A stretch of 64,000 nucleotides of DNA from Pseudomonas wuhanensis. GTDB lineage: Bacteria > Pseudomonadota > Gammaproteobacteria > Pseudomonadales > Pseudomonadaceae. This document shows positions 27,863-36,974 of this stretch, piece by piece. The position numbers and the translations under genes are program-made. The notes under the pieces were generated by a model, which was given only the letters and a program-made list of their open reading frames with translations, was not told the origin of the DNA and made no database searches. The DNA lies in contig NZ_CP117430.1 of NCBI RefSeq assembly GCF_030687395.1, positions 744,001 through 808,000 of the forward strand, given 5' to 3'. The first letter of the stretch is position 1; each line of letters begins with the position of its first letter.

Positions 27863-28480
27863 GTGCCTGTCGTTTTTGTCGCCGCTTCCAAGCTGCCAAC
27901 GCCTTTTGCGCAATTCACCATGCATGGCTTTCTCGATGAAGAGAACGGGCGCGAGCACGTAGTATTGAGCCTGGGTGAGTTCGCCGACGGTGCTCCGGTA
28001 CTCGGCCGGTTGCACTCCGAATGCCTGACCGGCGATGCCTTGTTCAGCCAGCGTTGCGACTGCGGTTCGCAACTCGAGGCAGCCCTGCAGGCAATCGCCC
28101 GTGAAGGCCGTGGCGTGTTGCTCTACTTGCGTCAGGAAGGTCGCGGCATTGGCTTGTTGAACAAGATCCGCGCCTATGAATTGCAGGACGGCGGTGCCGA
28201 CACCGTTGAAGCAAACGAACGTCTGGGTTTCGCCGCCGACCAGCGCGACTACGCCATGTGCCTGCCGATGCTGGAGCACCTGGGCGTGAAGTCCCTGCGT
28301 CTGATGACCAACAACCCACGCAAGGTCAAAGCCTTGACCGACATGGGCATCGTGGTGGCCGAGCGCGTGCCGTTGCACACTGGTCACAACCCGCACAACA
28401 AGCTCTATCTGGCGACCAAGGCCAGCAAGCTCGACCATATGATGGGCAATGAACATCAGGGCGAGGTTGACCGGGCGTGA
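27863..28480 (+). CDS. ribA: GTP cyclohydrolase II
   Basis: 205 residues from a GTG start with AGGAG at 27851. The zinc ligands are intact in [18 protein letters not shown]: Cys54, Cys65 and Cys67, the same numbering as the E. coli enzyme. [13 protein letters not shown] and MTNNPRKV complete the active site. It opens GTP at the head of riboflavin synthesis and probably compensates for the degenerate GCHII half of RibBA. Its stop overlaps the next gene. Confidence 0.97.
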   Translation: MPVVFVAASKLPTPFAQFTMHGFLDEENGREHVVLSLGEFADGAPVLGRLHSECLTGDALFSQRCDCGSQLEAALQAIAREGRGVLLYLRQEGRGIGLLNKIRAYELQDGGADTVEANERLGFAADQRDYAMCLPMLEHLGVKSLRLMTNNPRKVKALTDMGIVVAERVPLHTGHNPHNKLYLATKASKLDHMMGNEHQGEVDRA

Positions 28481-28896
28481 CTCGCGGTCAGGTGCGGCGG
28501 CGACTGTCCGTCAACTGGTGGCAATACCTGGTGCTGGCCTTGGTGCCGCTGTTCGTGATCAACGGCGTATTCGGCCAAAGCGAGGCGATTCTGCCGGTGC
28601 TGGCGATGCCATTGTTCATCGCCGGTGTGGCCTCGATGTTTGTCAGCCTGAAATTCTTTGGCGGCTACAAGCACGCGCTGATCGCCACCCAGAAAGCTCT
28701 CGACACCCCTGAAGAACCCGACGCCTGGATCGCCCTGGCCGCGAAACGCCGTGCCGCGTTTCTGGTCGCCGGCCTGCCCGCCTGGATCGGTGCGCTGGCG
28801 GTATTCGTCGGTCTTGAAGCCGTACCGCTGGTGCTGCTGGCACTGTCGACTACGGTGCTGTTCTACCTCTACCGTATCCCGCGACAACTCGGCTGA
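28477..28896 (+). CDS. conserved small membrane protein
   Basis: 139 residues, GTG start overlapping the ribA stop. Hydrophobic segments are at about 17-33 and 41-60, and two more near 96-132, giving three or four spans with a cytoplasmic helix [20 protein letters not shown] between. I recognise no domain. It sits between ribA and the BtuF-like gene with overlaps on both sides, so it is expressed with them. The function is unknown. Confidence 0.75.
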   Translation: MTRGQVRRRLSVNWWQYLVLALVPLFVINGVFGQSEAILPVLAMPLFIAGVASMFVSLKFFGGYKHALIATQKALDTPEEPDAWIALAAKRRAAFLVAGLPAWIGALAVFVGLEAVPLVLLALSTTVLFYLYRIPRQLG

Positions 28897-29696
28897 TGCG
28901 CAGCATCTGGCTGGCGGTGTTGCTATTGGCCGTCAGCGGCTCGGCCACTGCGGTTGAGCGGGTTGTCAGTCTGGCACCGTCGCTTTCTGAAATCGTCGTT
29001 GAGCTGAGCTCGGCTGACCTTCTGGTCGGTGTGCTGGATGCTGGCGAACGTCCCGCTGAACTCAAAGACATTCCTTCCGTTGGCAGCTACGGCCAGTTGG
29101 ACATGGAGCGACTGCTCAGCCTCAAGCCCGATCTATTGCTGCTGTGGCCGGGCAGTGTGGGGCCGGCGCAGCGTGAGCAGCTCAAACGGCTGAACATTCC
29201 CACCTATGTCGCCGAACCTCACAACCTCGAACAACTTGCCGCCCAGATTGAAGTGATCGCTGCGCAACTCGGCAGAGCGGAACGTGGCGTTTCATTGGCC
29301 GAAAATCTGCGTCAGCAACTCGATTCCCTGCGCCAGCGCTATCGAAGGGACGAGCCGTTACGGGTGTTTTATCAAGTCTGGGATCGGCCGCTGTACACCG
29401 TGGGCGGTGGGCAGATCATCAGCGATGCGCTACAGGTTTGCGGGGCGCGCAATGTGTTTGCCGACCTGACGCAGCCTGCACCGCAGGTCAGTGTGGAGGC
29501 GGTGTTGCAGCGCAATCCCGAGGTGATCCTGGCCAGTGATCAGGCGCAGCTCGATGCGTGGAAAGCCTGGCCACAGGTGACGGCGGTGGTGCAGGGGCAA
29601 TTGCTGCTGGTGACCGATAAAGGCCTGGAGCGGCCGAGTGGGCAGATGATCGAGGCGACTGCCAAGTTGTGCCAGTTGATCGCGCCTGACCACTAA
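28896..29696 (+). CDS. BtuF-like cobalamin-binding periplasmic protein
   Basis: 266 residues, signal peptide [19 protein letters not shown]. The core matches ABC Fe/B12 binding proteins: VVSLAPSLSEIVVELSSADLLVGVL, VGSYGQLDMERLLSLKPDLLLLW and RPLYTVGGGQIISDALQVCGARNVFADL. There is no BtuCD neighbour, but the B12 receptor gene btuB lies convergent on the other strand. It overlaps the membrane protein gene by one base. A heme or siderophore ligand cannot be excluded. Confidence 0.85.
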   Translation: MRSIWLAVLLLAVSGSATAVERVVSLAPSLSEIVVELSSADLLVGVLDAGERPAELKDIPSVGSYGQLDMERLLSLKPDLLLLWPGSVGPAQREQLKRLNIPTYVAEPHNLEQLAAQIEVIAAQLGRAERGVSLAENLRQQLDSLRQRYRRDEPLRVFYQVWDRPLYTVGGGQIISDALQVCGARNVFADLTQPAPQVSVEAVLQRNPEVILASDQAQLDAWKAWPQVTAVVQGQLLLVTDKGLERPSGQMIEATAKLCQLIAPDH

Positions 29697-29710
29697 GACC
29701 GAGGCGCATT

Positions 29711-29776
29711 CATCGCGGGCAAGCCCGCTCCCACAGGTTCAGTGTGATCCCTGTGGGAGCGGGCTTGCCCGCGATG
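29711..29776. repeat. REPIN, GCGGGCTTGCCCGCGATG family
   Basis: CATCGCGGGCAAGCCCGCTCCC at 29711 and the mirror ending at 29776 are close together (about 20 bases of loop). They sit exactly between the convergent btuF-like and btuB genes, where they could also end both transcripts. Confidence 0.9.
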
Positions 29777-29804
29777 AGGCCGGCTCAAACGCCACAATCT
29801 CTGG

Positions 29805-31688
29805 TCAAAACTCTGGCGTCCAAGTCACCCCGAACATCCACGCCCGGCCTTCCTCGCGATACCCATACTGACTGCCGTCATGGCTGTACAACGCCCGGCT
29901 GTAGCCCTTGTCCAGCAGGTTATCGACCTTCAATTCCAGCTTGATCTCGCGATTTAGCGCCCAGCTGCTACGCAATCCCAACAACGCATACCCGCCCAGC
30001 GGCTGCTGGTTGTTCTCGTCGTCAAAACTGCTGCTCACCGCTTGCCAACTGGCACCGAGACCCAGTCGATCGAATTGTCGATCCAGGTCCAGGCTCAAGG
30101 TCCGCCGTGCGCGGCGGGCGAGGGTGTGGCCGCTGTCGCGATCCCGTGGGTCGATGATCGCCACGCCAAGGTTGCTCTGCCAGCCGAACAGCTCCTGTTT
30201 CAAGGTCGCTTCAAAACCGTTGATCCGCGCCGAAGCGACGTTCGCCGGGCGGTTGTTGCTGCCGAAAATAATCGCGTCTTCCAGATCGGTGCGATACAGC
30301 GAAACTTCCAGGCGACTGCTCTGCGTCAGCTGACTGCGCCATTGCAGCTCATAACTTTTCGAGGTCTCGGGTTTCAGGTCCGGGTTGCTGAAGTCCGGGT
30401 AGTACAGGTCGTTGAAGGTCGGCGCGCGGAAGCCTTCGCTGTAGGTCAACAGCACATCATTGTCCGGGTTCAGCGGCAGCGTGAACGTGCCGCTCCAGCT
30501 GTTCTGGCTGCCGAACTGCTGGTTCTGGTCGCGACGCAGGCCCAGTTCGGTAGAGAAACTGTCGGCCTGATAGCGATGCTGGATAAACGCTGCACGGTTC
30601 CAGCGGCTGTCCTCGTCGAACGCCGTGCTGCCGTTGATTCGGTCTTCGTACCAGTCACCGCCGACGATGAGGCTGTTGCGCTCATCCAGGGTCAGATCGT
30701 TCTGCCAGTTCACCGAATCGCGATAAGTATTGAACACGCTGCGCTCGTCGCTGAGCTTGTCGAGCGTCTTCTCGCGGTTTTCGCTGTGGCCGAATTCGAC
30801 GCGGGTTTTCCAAGCGTCGTTGATGCGCGCATCGACGTAACTGCTGACGCTGCTCACAGAGAACTCGCTGTAGGGTTGCTGCTGGACCGATTCGAAGGTG
30901 GTCATGTCGAAACGGCCGAATGGGTTATCGAATGCGCTTTTACCCTGGTTATCCAGCAAGTTGGCGCCGATTTCGATGTCGTCGGTGAGGGTGTGACTCA
31001 GGCTTAAGCTGACCGATTTATTGCGGTATTCGTCGTGATCGCCATCGCTGGGATAGGACTCATGGGTGCGATTGATGCCTGCCGTTTCATCATGGCTGGC
31101 ACCGAGATTGAAACGTGTCTGCGGGTTGCCGCCGGACAATCCGAGGCTGCGCTCCCAAGTCTGGTTGCTGCCCACTCCCATGTGCAGGCGTGGTTGCAGA
31201 CCCTGTTCGCCGCCACGGCGGGTGAAGATCTGGATCACCCCGCCAATAGCATCGCTGCCGTAAATCACTGAGCGCGAACCACGCAGCACTTCTACGCGCT
31301 CGACCTGTTCGATGTTGATGTGTTGCAGGTTGCTATCGCCGGAGGTCGAGTTGCCGATGCGCTGGCCGTCGACCAGCACCAGACTTTGCGCCGACTTGGT
31401 ACCACGAATGTAGACCCCCGGCAGACTACCGCGCCCCCCGGTTTGCCCGATCTGTACACCCGGCACGCGGCGCAGCAGGTCGGTGACACTGCTCGGTTGC
31501 AGGCGGTCGATGTCTTCGCGGGTGAACACGGTGTTGGCGGCGCTGCTGTCATTGCGTGCTTCGACCTGACGGTTAGCGCTGATCAGCACGTCTGGCAGTT
31601 TCAGGGCTTGGTCGCGTTCGAAGGTGTCGGCCAGAAGTTGGCTGGCCGGCAGAAGCGTCAGCGTCAGGGCGAGGCGGGGGAGTTTCAT
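29805..31688 (-). CDS. btuB: TonB-dependent vitamin B12 receptor
   Basis: 627 residues with a signal peptide (MKLPRLALTLTLLPASQLLA). A plug domain includes VLISANRQVEARNDSSA, VTDLLRRVPGVQIGQTGGRGSLPGVYIRG and LVLVDGQRIG. A 22-strand barrel follows, ending in AWMFGVTWTPEF with terminal Phe. It is closest to BtuB by length and plug sequence. No cobalamin riboswitch is visible in the 170 bases upstream, which are mostly a REPIN. It probably serves the adenosylcobalamin need of EutBC in this window. Confidence 0.9.
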   Translation of the reverse strand: MKLPRLALTLTLLPASQLLADTFERDQALKLPDVLISANRQVEARNDSSAANTVFTREDIDRLQPSSVTDLLRRVPGVQIGQTGGRGSLPGVYIRGTKSAQSLVLVDGQRIGNSTSGDSNLQHINIEQVERVEVLRGSRSVIYGSDAIGGVIQIFTRRGGEQGLQPRLHMGVGSNQTWERSLGLSGGNPQTRFNLGASHDETAGINRTHESYPSDGDHDEYRNKSVSLSLSHTLTDDIEIGANLLDNQGKSAFDNPFGRFDMTTFESVQQQPYSEFSVSSVSSYVDARINDAWKTRVEFGHSENREKTLDKLSDERSVFNTYRDSVNWQNDLTLDERNSLIVGGDWYEDRINGSTAFDEDSRWNRAAFIQHRYQADSFSTELGLRRDQNQQFGSQNSWSGTFTLPLNPDNDVLLTYSEGFRAPTFNDLYYPDFSNPDLKPETSKSYELQWRSQLTQSSRLEVSLYRTDLEDAIIFGSNNRPANVASARINGFEATLKQELFGWQSNLGVAIIDPRDRDSGHTLARRARRTLSLDLDRQFDRLGLGASWQAVSSSFDDENNQQPLGGYALLGLRSSWALNREIKLELKVDNLLDKGYSRALYSHDGSQYGYREEGRAWMFGVTWTPEF

Positions 31689-31744
31689 GGGCAGTCCGTT
31701 GGCGCTTTAAAGTGAACACATTCTTGAAGGTTGCACAAAACCAA

Positions 31745-31834
31745 TGTGGGAGCGGGCTTGCCCGCGATGACGGAGTGTCAGTCAATGAACAAGTCGACTG
31801 TCATTCCGCTATCGCGGGCAAGCCCGCTCCCACA
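31745..31834. repeat. REPIN, GCGGGCTTGCCCGCGATG family
   Basis: TGTGGGAGCGGGCTTGCCCG at 31745 and the mirror ending CGGGCAAGCCCGCTCCCACA at 31834. It fills the gap between dxs and btuB. Confidence 0.9.
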
Positions 31835-31857
31835 GGGTTTTGCATGTAGCCAGAGGA

Positions 31858-33756
31858 TTAGATATTCAGCAGTTGCAGCCGCTGACGCACCGCCTCTTCG
31901 ATCCCGGCCTCGTCCAGCCCGCATTCGGCGAGCATTTGCGCAGGCTTGGCGTGCTCCACATAGGCGTCCGGCAAGCCCAGGTGCAGCACCGACCTGAGGA
32001 TGTTTTCTCGGGCAAGGAACTCGCTGACCGCGCCACCGGCACCGCCCATGATGGCGTTCTCTTCGATGGTCGCCAGCAGTTCATGGCTGCCGGCGATTTC
32101 GCGAACCAGTGCTTCGTCGAGCGGTTTGACGAAGCGCATATCGACCACGGTCGCATCCAGCTTCTCGGCGACTTTCAGCGCCTCGGCCAGTTGCACGCCG
32201 AACACCAGCAGGGCGACTTTGCTGCCCTGACGGCGGACGACACCCTTGCCGATTTCAATCGGCTCGAGGTCTTTCGCGATCGGCGCATTCGGGCCGGTGC
32301 CGCGCGGATAACGCACCGCCGCCGGGCCGTCGTACAGGTGGCCGGTGCTGAGCATTTTTCGCAGTTCGTTTTCGTCGCTCGGGGTCATCACCAGCATGCC
32401 GGGGATGCAACGCAGGAACGACAGGTCAAAGCTACCCGCGTGCGTCGGGCCGTCTTCGCCCACCAGGCCAGCGCGGTCGATGGCGAACAGCACGTCGAGG
32501 TTTTGCACCGCCACATCATGCACAAGCTGGTCGTAAGCGCGCTGCAGGAAGGTCGAATAGATCGCCACCACCGGTTTCGCGCCTTCGCAGGCCATGCCGG
32601 CCGCCAGGGTCACGGCGTGTTGCTCGGCAATCGCCACGTCGAAATAGCGCTCCGGGAAGCGCTCGCTGAAGGCCACCAGGTCGGAGCCTTCCTTCATCGC
32701 CGGGGTGATCCCGACCAGACGCGGATCGGCAGCGGCCATGTCGCACAGCCATTCACCGAACACACCGGAATACTTCGGCCCGCCGGCTTTCTTCGGCGGG
32801 TTGGCCGGGGCGTCCAGGGGTTCGAGTTTGGTGATGGCGTGGTAACCGATCGGGTCGACTTCCGCCGGAGCGAAGCCTTTGCCCTTCTTGGTGACCACGT
32901 GCAGGAATTGCGGGCCTTTCAGATCGCGCATGTTGCGCAGAGTGGCGATCAGGGTCGGCAGGTCGTGGCCATCGATCGGGCCGATGTAGTTCCAGCCCAG
33001 CTCTTCGAACAGGGTGCCGGGAACCAGCATGCCTTTGGCGTATTCTTCGGTACGACGGGCGATTTCCCAGGCGCCGGGCAGGCGCGACAGGACCTTTTTG
33101 CTGCCTTCGCGCATGCTCGCGTAAGTGCGGCTGGAAAGGATTTTCGCCAGATAGTTCGACAGCCCGCCGACGTTGCGCGAGATCGACATGTCGTTGTCGT
33201 TGAGGATCACCAGCATGTTGGCATCCACTTCCGGCGCATGGTTCAGCGCTTCGAAGGCCATGCCGGCAGTCAGTGCGCCGTCGCCGATCACCGCGATCGC
33301 CTTGCGATCACTGTGTTGCAGGCGGGCGGCAATCGCCATGCCCAGCGCTGCGCTGATCGACGTGCTGGAGTGGCCGACGCCAAAGGTGTCGTACTCGCTC
33401 TCGGAACGACGCGGGAAGGCCGCCACACCGTCCTTCTGGCGCAGGGTGCTCATGCGCTCGCGACGGCCGGTGAGAATTTTGTGCGGGTAGGCCTGATGAC
33501 CCACGTCCCACACCAGCCGGTCGTCCGGGGTGTCGAAGACGTAATGCAGCGCGATGGTCAGCTCGATCACGCCCAAGCCGGCACCGAAATGCCCACCGGT
33601 CTGACCGACCGTGTAGAGCAATTCCAGGCGCAACTCATCAGCCAGGGTTTCCAGCTCGGCTTCGCCTAACCGGCGCAGGCCGTCCGGCGTGTTGGCACGG
33701 TCGAGCAGGGGCGTGGTCGGGCGCTTGCGGGGAATCTCATGAAACGTCGTGGGCAT
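31858..33756 (-). CDS. dxs: 1-deoxy-D-xylulose-5-phosphate synthase
   Basis: 632 residues of transketolase type. Blocks seen include [25 protein letters not shown], the [17 protein letters not shown] thiamine-site region, [18 protein letters not shown], HGxDL-like [10 protein letters not shown], and [15 protein letters not shown]. It starts the non-mevalonate isoprenoid pathway from pyruvate and glyceraldehyde-3-phosphate. It is third in xseB-ispA-dxs, 91 bases after ispA. Confidence 0.98.
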   Translation of the reverse strand: MPTTFHEIPRKRPTTPLLDRANTPDGLRRLGEAELETLADELRLELLYTVGQTGGHFGAGLGVIELTIALHYVFDTPDDRLVWDVGHQAYPHKILTGRRERMSTLRQKDGVAAFPRRSESEYDTFGVGHSSTSISAALGMAIAARLQHSDRKAIAVIGDGALTAGMAFEALNHAPEVDANMLVILNDNDMSISRNVGGLSNYLAKILSSRTYASMREGSKKVLSRLPGAWEIARRTEEYAKGMLVPGTLFEELGWNYIGPIDGHDLPTLIATLRNMRDLKGPQFLHVVTKKGKGFAPAEVDPIGYHAITKLEPLDAPANPPKKAGGPKYSGVFGEWLCDMAAADPRLVGITPAMKEGSDLVAFSERFPERYFDVAIAEQHAVTLAAGMACEGAKPVVAIYSTFLQRAYDQLVHDVAVQNLDVLFAIDRAGLVGEDGPTHAGSFDLSFLRCIPGMLVMTPSDENELRKMLSTGHLYDGPAAVRYPRGTGPNAPIAKDLEPIEIGKGVVRRQGSKVALLVFGVQLAEALKVAEKLDATVVDMRFVKPLDEALVREIAGSHELLATIEENAIMGGAGGAVSEFLARENILRSVLHLGLPDAYVEHAKPAQMLAECGLDEAGIEEAVRQRLQLLNI

Positions 33757-33847
33757 CAGGCGAATCGTTATAGGTATAAAAGATGCGGCAGTTTACCTGA
33801 TGCATCGCCCCCTGCCCACGCGTTGGTTTTTTTTGGCGGATACGCCG

Positions 33848-34735
33848 TCAGCTGCGGCGATCGACGATGTACCGGGCCAGATCGCGCAATGGCTCAGCCG
33901 CCGCGTCAAACGGTCGCAGCGCGTGCAGGGCCTGGTCGCGCAGTTCCAGGGCGTAGGCCTTGGCCGCGTCGAGACCGAGCAGGGCCGGGTAGGTCGGCTT
34001 GTCCCGAGCGATATCGGCGCCCTGGCGTTTGCCGAGGGTTTCGGTGTCACTTTCGACGTCGAGAATGTCGTCCTGGACCTGAAATGCGAGGCCAATGGCC
34101 TGTGCATAACTCTGCAGGGACTTCAGTTCGTCCTTCGCGGCATGACCGCTGGCCAGTGCACCGAGCTTGACGCTGACTTCGATCAGCGCGCCGGTCTTGT
34201 GCCGGTGCATGTATTCAAGGGCTTTTTGATCGAGCTTCAGGCCCACCGAACCGAGATCGATGGCTTGCCCGCCGACCATGCCCGCCGGACCTGCCGCCAA
34301 CGCCAGGGCGCTGACCATCTGCAGACGGGTTTCGGCGTCGCAACTGCTCAGGCGTGGGTCGAGCAGGGCGCTGAAGGCCAGGCTCTGCAAGCCGTCACCG
34401 GCGAGGATTGCACAGGCTTCATCGAATTTTTTATGCGTAGTCGGCTGGCCGCGACGCAAATCGTCGTCGTCCATGGCCGGTAAATCATCGTGCACCAGCG
34501 AATAGGCATGGATCAGCTCTACCGCACAGGCCGCGCCATTGGCTTGCTCGGCCTTGCCGCCCAGTGCCTCGCACGCGGCGTAAGCCAGCAGCGGGCGCAC
34601 CCGCTTGCCGCCGTTCATCACGCTGTAGCGCATGGCTTCGTAAAGGCGGGCGAGTTCAGGACTCGGTGCGTTGAACAGGGTTTCCAGTGCCGCATTGACG
34701 CGGGCCTGGCTGGTCGCCGAATACGCCGCAATCAT
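33848..34735 (-). CDS. ispA: geranyl/farnesyl diphosphate synthase
   Basis: 295 residues of the polyprenyl synthase fold. The first Asp-rich motif is [16 protein letters not shown], the second [22 protein letters not shown] and [14 protein letters not shown] are also present. It builds farnesyl diphosphate for quinones, undecaprenol and hopanoids or similar. It overlaps xseB by 4 bases (ATGA) and precedes dxs, the usual gamma-proteobacterial order. Confidence 0.97.
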   Translation of the reverse strand: MIAAYSATSQARVNAALETLFNAPSPELARLYEAMRYSVMNGGKRVRPLLAYAACEALGGKAEQANGAACAVELIHAYSLVHDDLPAMDDDDLRRGQPTTHKKFDEACAILAGDGLQSLAFSALLDPRLSSCDAETRLQMVSALALAAGPAGMVGGQAIDLGSVGLKLDQKALEYMHRHKTGALIEVSVKLGALASGHAAKDELKSLQSYAQAIGLAFQVQDDILDVESDTETLGKRQGADIARDKPTYPALLGLDAAKAYALELRDQALHALRPFDAAAEPLRDLARYIVDRRS

Positions 34736-34974
34736 TCTGGCTGATCCGCGTCGAAGGGTTCCTCGGCCAGCTCACCATCACGCTCGAGCAGCACTTGAAC
34801 CTTCTGCTCGGCCTGAGCCAGCGCCGCCTGGCAATCGCGGGTCAGACCGATGCCCTGCTCGAAAGCGGTCAGAGAGTCTTCCAGCGACAATTCGCCGTTC
34901 TCCAGACGCTCCACCAGCGTTTGCAGGTCAGCGAGGGATTGTTCGAAATCCAGTGCAGCTTTTTTGCGGGCCAT
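34732..34974 (-). CDS. xseB: exodeoxyribonuclease VII small subunit
   Basis: 80 residues, helical: [45 protein letters not shown] is the standard XseB core. It is the small subunit of exonuclease VII, paired with XseA encoded elsewhere. It heads the xseB-ispA-dxs operon. Confidence 0.97.
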   Translation of the reverse strand: MARKKAALDFEQSLADLQTLVERLENGELSLEDSLTAFEQGIGLTRDCQAALAQAEQKVQVLLERDGELAEEPFDADQPE

Positions 34975-35084
34975 GGCGGCTATTTCCGGTTGACGTTAAA
35001 CCGGCGCGACACTAGCAGACATAGGGGTTATGGGCAAATGAGCGGGGTCGTTGGAGCAGCAGTTCCAGGCTGCCAACACAACCT

Positions 35085-35217
35085 TGTGGCGAGGGAGCTT
35101 GCTCCCGCTGGGGCGCGAAGCGACCCCCAAACCATACGTCCGTGTTTCTTCAGGTATACCGCATTCAGCGATTTGCGACCGCTTCGCAGTCGAGCGGGAG
35201 CAAGCTCCCTCGCCACA
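35085..35217. repeat. REPIN, GCGAGGGAGCTTGCTCCC family
   Basis: TGTGGCGAGGGAGCTTGCTCCC at 35085 is mirrored at the right by GGGAGCAAGCTCCCTCGCCACA ending near 35217, with inner GCGAAGCG / CGCTTCGC stems. It separates xseB from the Fic gene. Confidence 0.9.
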
Positions 35218-35236
35218 GTAGTGGTGTTGATCACGA

Positions 35237-36382
35237 TTATCCCAGTGAGTTATCCGGATAGCTGATTTGATATCGAGTACTGCGCCCGCCGCCGGGCAGG
35301 CGTTTCAGGCAGCCCTTCTCCAGCAGTTCGGCCAGATGACGGGTCGCGGTGGCTTTGGAAACCTTTGCCACTGCCTGGTATTGAGCGGCGCTGATGCCAT
35401 TATCGAAACCTCGTTCCCCGCCATCGAGCAAGCGATTCAGTACTTTGGTCTGCTCGGCCGACAGTTCAGATTCCCGATGCGCCTGCCAGAAACGCGCCTT
35501 GCCCAGTACCGACTCGATCCGCGTCATGGCTTGCTGCAAGCTGCGCAACAAGGTTTGCAGGAACCACTCCAGCCACTCGGTGATATCCAGCGTGGCTTTC
35601 TGGCTGGTTTCCAGCACTCGGTAATAGCCTGAACGATCATCCAGAATGCTTGCCGACATGGCATAGAAACGGATGGCCTGAGCCTCACCCTGAGCCAGGG
35701 CCAGATCAGTGATCGTTCGCGTCAGGCGGCCGTTGCCATCGTCGAAAGGATGCAACGTCACGAACCAGAAGTGCGCGACGCCGGCCCGCAGCAAAGGGTC
35801 GAGGCCAACCTGATTTCGGCTGGCTTCAAACCAGCTCAGGAAGGTTTCGAGTTGTCGTTCAAGACCAAGGCGAGGCGGTGCTTCGAAGTGAACGGTCGGC
35901 CTGTCGAGTCGCCCCGAAACCACTTGCATGGGCTCATCGCCGCGCAGGGCACCGACACGGATCGATCGGGCTGCGAGGTCCGTGTCTTGCTCAAGAAACA
36001 GCCATTTATGCCAATCCAGCAATCGCACCAATGTCAGTGGCTCAGCGAAATGCCGGGTCGCGTCGAGCATCAATTGCGCAAGGCCCTCACTGCGCTGACT
36101 CACCTTATCGCCATTGACCAGATCCAAGCCCAACCGTCGCGCCAAAGAAGAGCGTACGGAACCAACATTCAGTTGTTCACCCTCGATAGCGGACGAGGTC
36201 ACGATGTTCTGCAACAACGCATCCAGTTCGTTTTGCGCGCTCAACGAATTGCCGACCGAACTGGCCATCCCCATCAACCGACCCTGTGCCTGAACGCAGT
36301 CGCGCAAAAGTAGCGTCAAGCGCTCGGCTTGCCATTGGAAATTCGGCCAATCAGGCTGCTGCCAGATCCAGTGAGGTGACAT
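35237..36382 (-). CDS. Fic-domain AMP-transferase with N-terminal inhibitory helix and C-terminal winged helix
   Basis: 381 residues starting at MSPHWIWQQPDWPNFQW, a DUF4172-type opening. The inhibitory motif S-x-x-x-E-G is at 63-68 (SSAIEG), placing it with self-inhibited class II Fic proteins. The catalytic motif HPFDDGNGRLTR (His211 to Arg222) is complete. The last 80 residues form a winged helix-turn-helix (ISAAQYQAVAKVSKATATRHLAELLEKGCL). It likely transfers AMP from ATP to a protein target; the target is unknown. Two dyads lie directly upstream. No separate antitoxin gene is adjacent. Confidence 0.9.
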   Translation of the reverse strand: MSPHWIWQQPDWPNFQWQAERLTLLLRDCVQAQGRLMGMASSVGNSLSAQNELDALLQNIVTSSAIEGEQLNVGSVRSSLARRLGLDLVNGDKVSQRSEGLAQLMLDATRHFAEPLTLVRLLDWHKWLFLEQDTDLAARSIRVGALRGDEPMQVVSGRLDRPTVHFEAPPRLGLERQLETFLSWFEASRNQVGLDPLLRAGVAHFWFVTLHPFDDGNGRLTRTITDLALAQGEAQAIRFYAMSASILDDRSGYYRVLETSQKATLDITEWLEWFLQTLLRSLQQAMTRIESVLGKARFWQAHRESELSAEQTKVLNRLLDGGERGFDNGISAAQYQAVAKVSKATATRHLAELLEKGCLKRLPGGGRSTRYQISYPDNSLG

Positions 36383-36405
36383 GGAGTCGGTGCTCTTGGA
36401 ATGAG

Positions 36406-36468
36406 TGAGCCGATTAAAAATGCTATTCGGCTCATATAGTGAGCCGAATATGACGCCTATTCGGCTCA
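36406..36468 (-). promoter_or_regulatory. two tandem inverted repeats (TGAGCCGAAT) upstream of fic
   Basis: Four copies of one 10-mer: TGAGCCGATT at 36406, ATTCGGCTCA at 36425, TGAGCCGAAT at 36440 and ATTCGGCTCA at 36459. They form two 29-bp dyads, each with 9-base spacers, repeated at 34 bases. They lie 24-86 bases upstream of the fic ATG. The symmetry is that of a protein operator; the Fic winged helix is one candidate binder. Confidence 0.75.
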
Positions 36469-36582
36469 CCGTCCAGTTGTCGGACAGCATGTTGCTCACA
36501 TGCGGCTGCGATCGAATCGCGCAACAAGTGGGTTTGGCTGCAGGTGAATTGGTCCAAGCATGTTCAGGCTTTATTTTAGGCA

Positions 36583-36608
36583 TTAAAAAGCCGGCTTGTG
36601 GCCGGCTT
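36583..36608 (-). terminator. Rho-independent terminator facing fic
   Basis: AAGCCGGC and GCCGGCTT pair across a 5-base loop, followed on the minus strand by TTTTTAATG. It would stop leftward transcripts from the repressor side before they reach the fic promoter. Confidence 0.8.
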
Positions 36609-36626
36609 CTCGGGGACTGGCTTGGC

Positions 36627-36770
36627 TTATTTTTGGTAAACCGCGCCAGCCTTCAAAACGTACACCCGGATCTTGCGTCCGGCTGTGGGACTTGGCGAGA
36701 AAGTCATCTGCCTTGTCGGTGCGATCTGAGCCTGAAAGAAGGGTCGATGCGCAAATGTGGGGCGCAGCAT
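36627..36770 (-). CDS. possible 47-aa small protein or gene remnant
   Basis: An ATG at 36768-36770 opens a 47-codon frame ending in AGRKIRVYVLKAGAVYQK just 18 bases before the terminator at 36583-36608. The basic, regular C-terminus looks more protein-like than the start, and no good ribosome site precedes the ATG. It may be the 3' end of a decayed gene. The rest of the gap 36469-36974 holds a partial REP and no other gene. Confidence 0.25.
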   Translation of the reverse strand: MLRPTFAHRPFFQAQIAPTRQMTFSPSPTAGRKIRVYVLKAGAVYQK

Positions 36771-36904
36771 ACTGATTTTTTTGAGGAATTCCCAGCTTGG
36801 CATGCGGGACAGAGCGATTACGCTGAGGTGTAGCAGCTGCCGAAGGCTGCGTTCGGCTGCGAAGCAGTCGTAAACCCGGTAACCATACTGTCCGCCACAG
36901 TGGA

Positions 36905-36954
36905 TGGTTTGCGACTGCGGCGCAGTCGAGCGGGGGCAAGTCCCCTCGCCACAA
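36905..36954. repeat. partial REP unit, GCGAGGGAGCTTGCTCCC family
   Basis: Only the right unit (GAGCGGGGGCAAGTCCCCTC at 36928-36947, then GCCACAAG) is recognisable. To the left is a GGCTGCGTTCGGCTGCGAAGCAG-like stretch of another dispersed repeat, so the REPIN looks recombined or decayed. Confidence 0.65.
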
Positions 36955-36974
36955 GGGATTACAGGGTTGCGTGC

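Noticed and set aside
31840..33669. A 609-residue frame opposite dxs
   Set aside because: No recognisable domains; dxs on the minus strand accounts for the sequence.
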